DNA of 63,868 nucleotides from an uncultured Eubacteriales bacterium (lineage in GTDB: Bacteria; Bacillota; Clostridia; Christensenellales; Aristaeellaceae), in assembly GCA_902765395.1 (NCBI GenBank), contig CACWZP010000026.1, forward strand, positions 1-63,868, read 5' to 3'. The notes under the pieces are model-generated. The model made no database searches and was not told the DNA's origin. It saw only the letters and a list, made by a program, of their open reading frames with translations. Both the position numbers and the translations under genes were made by a program. Positions 31,054 through 38,720 of this stretch are shown here, one piece after another (positions within the stretch are counted from its first letter, which is position 1; each line of letters begins with the position of its first letter).

Positions 31054-32628
31054 TTACAGATACTCGTCCAGCATGTCGATGGCGTCGAAGTTGCCCTCGG
31101 CGATGGCCAGCTCCATCAGCTTGTCGATGCTGTCGCCGTCGGCGTTGCCCACGAACCGGGCCACCGTGTCCCACTGCGCCTGCTGGGCGTTGGCCACCAG
31201 CGCCTGGCCGATGAACTCCGGGCTGAGCAGCTCCACCAGCTGCTGCAGGTAGTCGTAATCCCCCGCGGCGATGGCCTCGTTCGCCAGGGCCTCGCGCTGC
31301 GCGTCGGTCATGCAGTGCTCGGCGATCTGCCTGGCCAGCACCCGGGCCTCGGCCTTGTAGGCGGCGATGGCGATCTCGTCGGCGCAGTTCTCCAGGGAGA
31401 TCTGCTCGGCATAGGTGGAAAGCCACTGCCAGTTCTCCTGCTGCGCGGCGGCGCGGGCGATCTTCTCCTGCAGCTCGTCCTCGAACTGCCACACGTGGTC
31501 GCCCAGCCAGCCCCAGTTGCCCGCCTCGATGGCGGCGTCGATGGTGCGGGTGTCGGCATAGCCGTTCAGGTGCTCCAGCACCCAGTCGTGCATGCCCTGG
31601 CCGTTGGCCTTCTGGGCGATGGAGCGCAGCAGCTCCTCGTCCCTGATCTCGGGGATGTGCTCGGCCAGCCAGTCCCACTTCTCGTCGGCCAGCGCCCGCT
31701 CGCAGGCGGCCTTGCGCAGCTCCTCCGCCCGGGCCTGGCGCGCCTTGGTGTTCTCCACCAGGTCGTTGAAGGTGCTGGCGACGCCGTTGACCACGTCGTT
31801 GCCCAGCTTGGTGGCCCTGCGGAAGGCGCTCTCCAGACCCGCGCCGATCTTCTGGCCCACGTCCTGCACGGCCTTGCCGAAGTCCTCGGTGTTGATGCCG
31901 CTGGACTCCGCGCTCTTCTTCACGTACTGCCCGCCCTTGGCGGCGGCCTTGGCCAGGCGATCCACCACTTCCCGCTTCAGGAAGGGGGCCACCTTGCGCA
32001 GCACGTCCCAGTTGACCTCCTGCTCGTTGTTCTGGATCAGCTTTTCGATGCACTCCTGGCTGGCGAAGGGGGCGAACCGGGCGATGTCCCCAGCGGTCAG
32101 GGCGTTCTTGTGCTCCAGGAGCAGCTCGTCCACGGCGCTCTTGCTCATGAAGGGCGCCATCTGCAGGAGCCGCTGCACGTCGAAATCGTCCTCGCCTTCC
32201 GGGCCTTCCGCCGACCCGGCGGCCTCGTCGGGCGCTTCTCCCGTCTCCGCGTCGGCTTCAGGGGCCTCGGCGTCCGCCGCGCCGTCGCCTTCCGCGGCAC
32301 CGGAAGCCTCCTTGGGCTTAAAGATGCCATTGACGATGTTGTTGACAAAGTTTCCTATATTCTGGATCGGCTCGTCAAAGGGGGACGCGGGCCTGGGGGG
32401 CTCCACGCGGTCCTCGGGCACCTCGTCGTTGAGCAGCTGCTCCATGGTGATGCCGAAGAGGCGCGTGAGGGCCATCAGCGTCTGCACATCCGGCAGCGCC
32501 GCGCCCGTCTCCCACTTGGAAACGGCCTGATGCGACACGTTCAACGCCGCCGCCAGCTGCTGCTGGGTCATGTTCTTGTTCTGCCTGAGCTTTGCGATGG
32601 TCTTTCCGACCGCGATGTTATCGATCAT
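31054..32628 (-). CDS. large HTH protein with APF and Trp-rich helical repeats
   Basis: A 524-residue protein. Residues 1-60 form an XRE helix-turn-helix (LAAALNVSHQAVSKWETGAALP). A disordered acidic Ala/Glu linker follows. Then come three units with hhxxAPFh (LLQMAPFMSK, IARFAPFASQ, LRKVAPFLKR), a central helical part, and about seven C-terminal units of roughly 28 residues sharing a W-x-W-L-like core (KWDWLAEHI, NWGWLGDHV, NWQWLSTYA, DYDYLQQLV). No membrane segment. It is probably a DNA-binding regulator with a solenoid sensor or scaffold. I do not recognise the repeat family. GGAGG is eight bases before the ATG at 32628. Confidence 0.75.
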   Translation of the reverse strand: MIDNIAVGKTIAKLRQNKNMTQQQLAAALNVSHQAVSKWETGAALPDVQTLMALTRLFGITMEQLLNDEVPEDRVEPPRPASPFDEPIQNIGNFVNNIVNGIFKPKEASGAAEGDGAADAEAPEADAETGEAPDEAAGSAEGPEGEDDFDVQRLLQMAPFMSKSAVDELLLEHKNALTAGDIARFAPFASQECIEKLIQNNEQEVNWDVLRKVAPFLKREVVDRLAKAAAKGGQYVKKSAESSGINTEDFGKAVQDVGQKIGAGLESAFRRATKLGNDVVNGVASTFNDLVENTKARQARAEELRKAACERALADEKWDWLAEHIPEIRDEELLRSIAQKANGQGMHDWVLEHLNGYADTRTIDAAIEAGNWGWLGDHVWQFEDELQEKIARAAAQQENWQWLSTYAEQISLENCADEIAIAAYKAEARVLARQIAEHCMTDAQREALANEAIAAGDYDYLQQLVELLSPEFIGQALVANAQQAQWDTVARFVGNADGDSIDKLMELAIAEGNFDAIDMLDEYL

Positions 32629-32766
32629 CTCTTCCGCCTCCATTCAAAGTCGGTAGTTTTATTCTGTCCGGGTTGCTCACCCATCTGCACTATAGCATAT
32701 TCAACCATCGTTTGCAAGCAACCAACAGTAGAATTTCATATATTCCGGGTTGCAACCGCTGTTTTG

Positions 32767-32793
32767 TTAGCACTCTTTTTGTTTGAGTGCCAA
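32767..32793 (+). promoter_or_regulatory. CIRCE element (HrcA operator)
   Basis: TTAGCACTC, nine bases, GAGTGCCAA: one mismatch in the right arm from the CIRCE consensus. HrcA binds this site to repress heat-shock genes. It lies upstream of the -35 of the htpG promoter and not between promoter and gene. Confidence 0.92.
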
Positions 32794-32800
32794 ATTTTAC

Positions 32801-32828
32801 TTGACATCCCCCGCTTTCAGATTATAAT
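32801..32828 (+). promoter_or_regulatory. htpG promoter
   Basis: TTGACA (32801-32806), 16-base spacer, TATAAT (32823-32828), seven bases downstream of the CIRCE element. Confidence 0.85.
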
Positions 32829-32876
32829 ATTCCTTGTGAACCCAGTATAAACCCCGTCCCAAAGGAGGAAAAACAT

Positions 32877-34739
32877 ATGTCAAAGGGAACCGTATCCATC
32901 AACGCCGAGAATATCATGCCCGTCATCAAGCAGTGGCTGTATTCCGATAAAGACATCTTCATGCGCGAACTGGTGTCCAACGGCTGCGATGCCATCCGCA
33001 AGTATCGCTGGCTGGTGAACAACGGCCAGGCCGAGGCGCAGGACGACGCGCCCGACCGCATCGACGTGATCACCGACCCGGAGAAGGGCACGCTCACCTT
33101 CGTCGACAACGGCATCGGCATGACCGAGGAGGAGGTCGTTAAGTACATCGCGCAGGTGGCCTTCTCGGGCGCGACCGACTTCATCACCAAGTACACCGAG
33201 GACAACAAGGGCGAGGGCGCCGGCATCATCGGCCACTTCGGCCTGGGCTTCTACAGCGCGTTCATGGTGTCGGACAAGGTGGTCATCGACTCCAGGAGCT
33301 ACACAGGCGCCCCCGCCGTGCGCTGGACGAGCGAGGACGGCATGGAGTACGAGATCGAGCCCTCCGACCGCACCGACCGCGGCACGGCCATCACGCTGTA
33401 CATCGACGAGGCGGACAAGGACTTCCTCAACCTGTGGACGCTGCGCTCCACGCTGGAAAAGCACTGCGCGTTCATGCCCGTGCCCATCTTCGTCAGCGAG
33501 GTGAAAAAGCCCGAGGAGCCCAAGGAGGGCGAGGAACCTGCGAAGGCGCCCGAGCCCCAGCAGATCAACGACACCCATCCCCTGTGGATGAAGCGGCCCA
33601 ACGAGTGCACCGACGAGGAGTACAAGGAGTTCTACCGCAAGGTGTTCAACGACTTCGAGGAGCCGCTGTTTTGGATCCACCTGAACGCGGAGTATCCCTT
33701 CAACCTGAAGGGCATCCTCTACTTCCCCCGCATCAAGAACGAGTTTACCGCCAGCGAGGGCGTCATCAAGCTGTACAACAACCAGGTGTTCGTGGCGGAC
33801 AACATCAAGGAGGTCATCCCGGAGTTCCTGCTGCTGCTGAAGGGCTGCGTGGACTGCCCCGACCTGCCACTGAACGTGTCCCGCTCGTTCCTGCAGAACG
33901 ACGGCTATGTGAAGAAGATGGCCGCCTACATCACCCGCAAGGTGGCCGACCGGCTGGTAAGCGAGTTCAACACCAGGCGCGAGGACTACCAGCGCTACTG
34001 GGACGACATCCATCCCTTCGTGAAGTACGGCTGCATGAAGGACGAGAAGTTCTATGAGCGCGTGAAGAGCGCGCTGATCTACAAGACCACCGCGGGCAAG
34101 TACGTGACGCTGGACGAGTACCTGAACGACAACTGCGAAGGCGACGGGGACAAGACCGTCTATTACGCCAGCGACGCCAAGCGCCAGGCCCAGATGATCC
34201 AGCTGTACAACGACCAGGGCAAGGACGTGATCCTGCTGGACACCCTGATCGACAACAACTTCATCAGCTTCCTGGAGTATACCGAGAAGGACGCGAAGGT
34301 CTCCTTCAAGCGGGTGGACGCCGCCGCCGACAGCCTCACCGAGGACGGCGAGGTGAGCGAGGACGCCCGGGCGAAGCTGGAGGGCCTGTTCAGGAAGGCC
34401 ATGGCCGACGAGCAGGTGGAGGTTCAGCTGAAGCCCTTTAAGGACGAGGGTCTGATCGCCATGATCACCGTGGACGAGCAGAACCGCAGGTTTACCGAGA
34501 TGTCCAGCCGCTGGGGCGGCCCCGACATGAAGCTGCCGGAGAAGCGCACCCTGGTGCTCAACGACAAGCACCCGCTGGTGAAGTGGCTGCAGGGCGCCGA
34601 GGAGAATGAAAAGACCGAGACCGTGTGCGCCCAGGTGGCCGACCTGGCCGAGATGGCCCGCCAGCCGCTGGTAGCCGACCGCATGGTGGAGTTCCTGAAG
34701 CGCAGCAACGCCCTTCTGACTCAGCTGGTGGCGGATTAA
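32877..34739 (+). CDS. htpG: molecular chaperone HtpG (Hsp90)
   Basis: A 620-residue Hsp90. The GHKL ATPase domain is visible: RELVSNGCDAIRKYR, VDNGIGMTEEEV, GHFGLGFYSAFMVSD. The middle domain (LPLNVSRSFLQNDGYVKKM) and a dimerisation tail follow; length is standard. It helps fold client proteins under stress in the cytoplasm. AAAGGAGG precedes the ATG. Control by CIRCE/HrcA is inferred from the upstream element. Confidence 0.97.
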   Translation: MSKGTVSINAENIMPVIKQWLYSDKDIFMRELVSNGCDAIRKYRWLVNNGQAEAQDDAPDRIDVITDPEKGTLTFVDNGIGMTEEEVVKYIAQVAFSGATDFITKYTEDNKGEGAGIIGHFGLGFYSAFMVSDKVVIDSRSYTGAPAVRWTSEDGMEYEIEPSDRTDRGTAITLYIDEADKDFLNLWTLRSTLEKHCAFMPVPIFVSEVKKPEEPKEGEEPAKAPEPQQINDTHPLWMKRPNECTDEEYKEFYRKVFNDFEEPLFWIHLNAEYPFNLKGILYFPRIKNEFTASEGVIKLYNNQVFVADNIKEVIPEFLLLLKGCVDCPDLPLNVSRSFLQNDGYVKKMAAYITRKVADRLVSEFNTRREDYQRYWDDIHPFVKYGCMKDEKFYERVKSALIYKTTAGKYVTLDEYLNDNCEGDGDKTVYYASDAKRQAQMIQLYNDQGKDVILLDTLIDNNFISFLEYTEKDAKVSFKRVDAAADSLTEDGEVSEDARAKLEGLFRKAMADEQVEVQLKPFKDEGLIAMITVDEQNRRFTEMSSRWGGPDMKLPEKRTLVLNDKHPLVKWLQGAEENEKTETVCAQVADLAEMARQPLVADRMVEFLKRSNALLTQLVAD

Positions 34740-34746
34740 GCCGAGC

Positions 34747-34781
34747 GAGCCTTCTCACACGGGAAGGCTCTTATTCTTCCC
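34747..34781 (+). terminator. htpG terminator
   Basis: GAGCCTTC/GAAGGCTC hairpin (34747-34754 with 34763-34770) followed by TTATTCTT. Confidence 0.75.
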
Positions 34782-34810
34782 TTTGTTTTCTATGTGTAAT
34801 TTGTTCGTGA

Positions 34811-34842
34811 CAATTCCCGGTCAAAGCCGGGAATTGCTTTTA
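34811..34842 (+). terminator. second terminator before maf
   Basis: CAATTCCCGG/CCGGGAATTG (34811-34820 with 34827-34836) followed by CTTTTATT. It lies just upstream of the maf promoter. Confidence 0.75.
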
Positions 34843-34857
34843 TTCTCAAAGGATCTG

Positions 34858-34866
34858 TGCTATAAT
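34858..34866 (+). promoter_or_regulatory. extended -10 promoter of maf
   Basis: TGC before TATAAT (34861-34866); no clear -35. A further TATAAT lies at 34877. Confidence 0.5.
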
Positions 34867-34912
34867 ATTGAATGGTATATAATGTAGTATTATGCGCTGA
34901 CGAGGTTGAAGC

Positions 34913-35488
34913 ATGACTGACAACACGCAAAAGCGGCTGATCCTGGCCTCGGGCTCGCCCCGGCGGCGAGAGCTGCTGTCCCGGATGGGCTATACCTTTG
35001 AGATCTGCGCGCCGGACGTGGACGAGCACGTCTCCGGCCACGCCTCGGACATTGTGTTCACGCTGGCCCAGCGCAAGGCCCATGCCGCGGCGGAACGCTT
35101 CGACGACGGCGTGATCGTCGCCTCGGACACGCTGGTGTCCCTGGACGGCGCGCCCCTGGGCAAGCCCGAGGACGCCGACGACGCCCGCCGGATGCTGGCG
35201 GCGCTGTCGGGCCGGGAACACGAGGTGTTCACCGGGGTGTGCGTCATCGACGCTTCCACCGGCATAAGCGAAACCCGCTCCGTGCGCACCGGCGTCACCT
35301 TCCGGGCGCTGACGGCGGAGGAGATCGACGCCTACATCGCCACCGGCGAGCCCATGGACAAGGCCGGGGCCTACGCCATCCAGGGCGGCGCGGGCGCGTT
35401 CGTGTCGGGGCTGGACGGCGAGCTGGAGAACGTGATCGGCTTCCCGGTGGTCGAAGTCCGGGAGATGCTCTCCCACTTCGGCCTGTGA
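34913..35488 (+). CDS. maf: Maf-family nucleoside triphosphate pyrophosphatase
   Basis: A 191-residue Maf protein: LILASGSPRRRELL at the N terminus, VIVASDTLVSLDG, LGKPEDADDARRML, FTGVCV and the GAYAIQGGAGAFV motif. The family hydrolyses dTTP/UTP or modified nucleotides. It lies directly upstream of mreB, as in many Firmicutes, with only 49 bases between. Confidence 0.95.
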   Translation: MTDNTQKRLILASGSPRRRELLSRMGYTFEICAPDVDEHVSGHASDIVFTLAQRKAHAAAERFDDGVIVASDTLVSLDGAPLGKPEDADDARRMLAALSGREHEVFTGVCVIDASTGISETRSVRTGVTFRALTAEEIDAYIATGEPMDKAGAYAIQGGAGAFVSGLDGELENVIGFPVVEVREMLSHFGL

Positions 35489-35537
35489 TCCAGCAAACTC
35501 AACTCTAAACTCTAAACTCTCAAACCGGAGGTTTGTC

Positions 35538-36578
35538 ATGGGCGTTTTTTCAACCGGCGGCGTGGGCATCGACCTGGGTTCCGCCAACGTGACGATCTGT
35601 CTTGAAAACGAGGGCATCGTGCTGCGGGAGCCCAGCTATGTGCTGACGCTGCGCGAGGACACCGACCAGATCCTGGCCGTGGGCCGGGACGCCCGGCTGA
35701 TGCTGGGTCGCACGCCCAAGGACGTGGCGCTGATCAGCCCCATCATGGACGGGGCCGTGGGCAACATCGAGCTGACCACGGCGTTGATCCAGCGGCTGGC
35801 GGAGAAGGCGCTGGGCAAGCGCAGGGCGCTGGAGAAGAACCGGCTGGTGGTCTCCATGAGCCAGGGCTGCACCCGCGTGGAGCAGAACGCCCTGGAGGAG
35901 GCCGTGCGCACCGCCGGGGCCCGGCGCAGCGCCATGGTGAGAAGCAGCGTGGCGGCGGCCGTTGGCGCGGGCGTGCCCATCGAGGAGCCCCGGGGCTCGC
36001 TGCTGGTGTGCATCGGCGGCTCCACCACCGAGATCACCATCGTCAGCATGAACGGCGTGGTGGCCGCGCGCACGCTGCGCAGGGGCTCCACCGGGCTGGA
36101 CGAGGCCATCGTGCGCTACATCCGCAAGGAGAAGGGCCTGATCATCGGCCAGCGCACGGCGGAGGATCTGAAGATCGACCTGGGCAGCGCCGTTCGCTCC
36201 CCGTCGCTGCTGCACCAGACGGTGATGCTGCGGGGCCGGGACGCCGCCAGCGGCAAGCCCAACACCGTGGAGATCACCGCCGCGGACGTGCACAACGCCA
36301 TCCAGCCCCCGCTGGAGGCGCTGGTGGAGGACATCCGCGACGCCTTCGAGAACATCCCGGCAGAGCTGGCCGAGGACATCCTGCCCCAGGGGCTGTACCT
36401 GTCCGGCGGCGGCGCGCTGCTGGAGGGCCTGGGCGAGCGCCTGGGCGAGCTGCTGGGCCTGCACGTGACCATCGACGAGGCGCCCCAGGATGACGTGGCC
36501 CTGGGCTGCTGCATGATCGCCGCCAGCGACCGGCTGATGACCCGCTTCGAGCAGAGCGGGTGCCTGATAGAAATCTAA
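35538..36578 (+). CDS. mreB: rod shape-determining protein MreB
   Basis: A 346-residue actin-like ATPase: phosphate-1 VGIDLGSANVTICLEN, connect and phosphate-2 segments (LLVCIGGSTTEITIVS), and adenosine motif LYLSGGGALLEGL. It polymerises under the membrane and positions the elongasome. GGAGG precedes the ATG by six bases. It heads the mreB-mreC-mreD-mrdA-rodA cluster. Confidence 0.96.
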   Translation: MGVFSTGGVGIDLGSANVTICLENEGIVLREPSYVLTLREDTDQILAVGRDARLMLGRTPKDVALISPIMDGAVGNIELTTALIQRLAEKALGKRRALEKNRLVVSMSQGCTRVEQNALEEAVRTAGARRSAMVRSSVAAAVGAGVPIEEPRGSLLVCIGGSTTEITIVSMNGVVAARTLRRGSTGLDEAIVRYIRKEKGLIIGQRTAEDLKIDLGSAVRSPSLLHQTVMLRGRDAASGKPNTVEITAADVHNAIQPPLEALVEDIRDAFENIPAELAEDILPQGLYLSGGGALLEGLGERLGELLGLHVTIDEAPQDDVALGCCMIAASDRLMTRFEQSGCLIEI

Positions 36579-36582
36579 TTGG

Positions 36583-36664
36583 GAATGAGAAATGAGGAAT
36601 GAGAATTACGCATGTCCTCTTCTCGCTGTCCATTCCTCATTCCTAATTCCCAATTCCTCATTCT
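36583..36664. repeat. AATGAGGAA-type inverted repeat, copy 2
   Basis: Purine-rich GGGAATGAGAAATGAGGAAT is followed by pyrimidine-rich CATTCCTCATTCCTAATTCC and a further partial copy. It forms an imperfect palindrome between mreB and mreC, related to 16616-16708. Confidence 0.6.
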
Positions 36665-36696
36665 TAAGACTACCTCCAAAGGGAGTTACCTGAACC

Positions 36697-37806
36697 ATGC
36701 CTAAGACCAAGACCCCCAAGAAGCCGCGCACACCGAAGGGCAAGCGCGTCGTCCGCCGCTCGGCACAGGAACAGCGCCGGGCGCGGCTGACGCGCCGCAG
36801 AGTGCTGTTCTCGGTGCTGGTGCTGCTGGTGGTTGCCGCCATCGTGTTCTTCCTGGTGCTGCGCAACTCCAGCGAGATCTCCATCGCCGAAAACGGCATC
36901 GGCTCGCTGTTCAGCCGGGTGCAGAGCGTGTTCACCGGCGCGGCCAGCAGCGTTCGCGAGTTCACCCAGCGCTGGCGGAACTACGACAAGCTGGAAGCGG
37001 ATTACGAGGCCCTGTCCATGGAGAACCAGCAGCTGAGCCTGCAGCTGCAGAGCGCCCAGGAGGCCATCCGCGAAAACGAGCGCCTGCAGAACGCCCTGGA
37101 CGCCAAGAGCCGCTACGAGGCCCTGGACCCGATCTTTGCCCGGGTGATCGCCCGGGAGCCGGGCCAGTGGTTTGAGACCTTTTCCATCAACCGCGGCAAG
37201 AACGACGGCGTGAACGCCGGCATGTCCGTGGTGAACGGCGACGGGCTGATCGGCCGCGTGTACGAGGCCGGCATGAACTACGCCAAGGTCATCTGCATCA
37301 TCGACAGCCGCAGCGCCGTGGCCTGCATGGTGCAGAGCACCCGCGACAACGGCATCATGCGCGGGCGCGTGGCCGCCGGCGACAGCGACGCCCAGTGCTT
37401 CGTGTATTACCTGCCCAACCTGAACAGCGTCATGCCTGGCGACGTGGTCATCACCTCCGGCACCGACTCGCTGTTCCCCAAGGGCCTGCACATCGGCACC
37501 GTCACCGCCGTGTCCATGGACGCCGGCAGCGAGGGCAGCTACGCGGTGGTCGCCCCTTCGGTGGATTTCAAGCACATCGAGGAGGTGTTCGTGCTGCGCG
37601 AGGTGATCGAGACGGACAGCGACGAGGCCCTGCCCGTGGTCGCCGGCGCCAGCCGCGCGCCCGGTGCCAGCGCCACCCCCGGCCCCAACGCCACGCCCAC
37701 GCCCTCCCCCACCCCGGAGGAGGAGACCTGGAGCTATCCCTCCGCCGACGCCACCGTGCAGATCTACGAGACGCTGCCGGAGGACGAGTGGGTAAGGGAA
37801 GATTGA
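36697..37806 (+). CDS. mreC: rod shape-determining protein MreC
   Basis: A 369-residue protein with a basic cytoplasmic start, one membrane segment (VLFSVLVLLVVAAIVFFLVL, about residues 47-66), a coiled coil (LEADYEALSMENQQLSLQLQ), and the beta-rich MreC domain (VIAREPGQWFETFSINRGKN, GVNAGMSVVNGDGLIGRVYE). The C-terminal Pro/Thr/Ala tail (PTPSPTPEEE) is an extension. It scaffolds elongation enzymes outside the membrane. The ATG has GGGAG 11 bases upstream. Confidence 0.95.
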   Translation: MPKTKTPKKPRTPKGKRVVRRSAQEQRRARLTRRRVLFSVLVLLVVAAIVFFLVLRNSSEISIAENGIGSLFSRVQSVFTGAASSVREFTQRWRNYDKLEADYEALSMENQQLSLQLQSAQEAIRENERLQNALDAKSRYEALDPIFARVIAREPGQWFETFSINRGKNDGVNAGMSVVNGDGLIGRVYEAGMNYAKVICIIDSRSAVACMVQSTRDNGIMRGRVAAGDSDAQCFVYYLPNLNSVMPGDVVITSGTDSLFPKGLHIGTVTAVSMDAGSEGSYAVVAPSVDFKHIEEVFVLREVIETDSDEALPVVAGASRAPGASATPGPNATPTPSPTPEEETWSYPSADATVQIYETLPEDEWVRED

Positions 37807-38171
37807 TGTGGACGGGGAACCTGCTTCCACCACCAACGGTGCCGCGCCTCAAATCTTCGATTTGAGCCGTCGGCAGTTCAGCCCTTGGCTGAACCGACAA
37901 ACCCGTTGGGTTTGTCGCCTTTACCACCCCTTTGACAGATTTTGCTTGTGTTTCCCGGCTGTTTTACAAATCAGGAAAGCAGTGATAAAACAGCCGAAAA
38001 ACACCGGCCGCAAAACCTGCAAGGAAGGAATTGTCACTCCGGGGAACCGTATACCCCGGCGTGAAAATTCCACCGAGCCCGCCGCGCATGTCGCCGGGCA
38101 CGATTAACCATCGGGGCGCTGCGCCCCCGATACCCCCGCAAAGAAAGTATTTTATTGCTTGGAGGATCACC
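37807..38171 (+). repeat. mreC-mreD junction with a chain of hairpins
   Basis: This 365-base gap carries no gene but at least five stem-loops in a row: CTCAAATC/GATTTGAG (37848-37866), GTTCAGCC/GGCTGAAC (37876-37894), CGACAAACCC/GGGTTTGTCG (37895-37917, abutting the previous), CGGCTGTTTTA/TAAAACAGCCG (37957-37996) and CCGGGG/CCCCGG (38039-38059), with further GC palindromes to about 38130. The first three have three-base loops. Confidence 0.75.
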
Positions 38172-38720
38172 TTGCTTAGACGTTTCGCCCCCGCACTCAT
38201 GGTGCTGGCATGCTTTATCCTGGACACCACCGTGCTGCCCATCGTCTATGACGGCGTATACGCCGTGCCCCTGACGGTGGTGGCCGTGCTGCTGATCGGG
38301 ATGCTGATGGGCCGCATGCGCGGACTGCTGTACGGCACGATTGGCGGCCTGCTGATCGACATCACCTCCGGCACGCTGGGCATCATGACGTTCTTCTTCA
38401 TGGCCGTGGGCTTCCTCATCGGCCTGATCCTCTACAACCCCGGCGAGCACCTGCGCACCGGCCGCCGCGTTGCGCGCCGCAAGCGCATCGAGCGGGGCGT
38501 GTGGGTGTTCGTGCTGTACAGCCTGGGCGAGATCGTGGTGCTGGTGATCCAGTACTTCAACACCGCCACGCTGCAAATGATGTACTTTGTGAATATCGCC
38601 GCGCGCGCGATGATCGTCACCACGCTGACCCTGCTGATGCGGCCGGTTGCCTACCGCCTGCTGCTGGGCGGCGATCGCGGGCGCGTTCCGGCCCGAGCCC
38701 GGGAGGTGAAATCCTTTTGA
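38172..38720 (+). CDS. mreD: rod shape-determining protein MreD
   Basis: A 182-residue membrane protein with five or six hydrophobic segments and the MreD features MVLACFILDTTVLPI and GLLYGTIGGLLIDI. The TTG at 38172 is chosen because GGAGG lies six bases upstream and the protein then begins at the first membrane segment; the in-frame ATG at 38031 would add a Pro-rich piece encoded by the repeat region. Its stop overlaps the mrdA start. Confidence 0.9.
   Translation: MLRRFAPALMVLACFILDTTVLPIVYDGVYAVPLTVVAVLLIGMLMGRMRGLLYGTIGGLLIDITSGTLGIMTFFFMAVGFLIGLILYNPGEHLRTGRRVARRKRIERGVWVFVLYSLGEIVVLVIQYFNTATLQMMYFVNIAARAMIVTTLTLLMRPVAYRLLLGGDRGRVPARAREVKSF

Noticed and set aside
38031-38171. Longer N terminus for MreD
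   Set aside because: The extra residues are encoded by repeat sequence, lack a ribosome site and precede the natural membrane start at the TTG.
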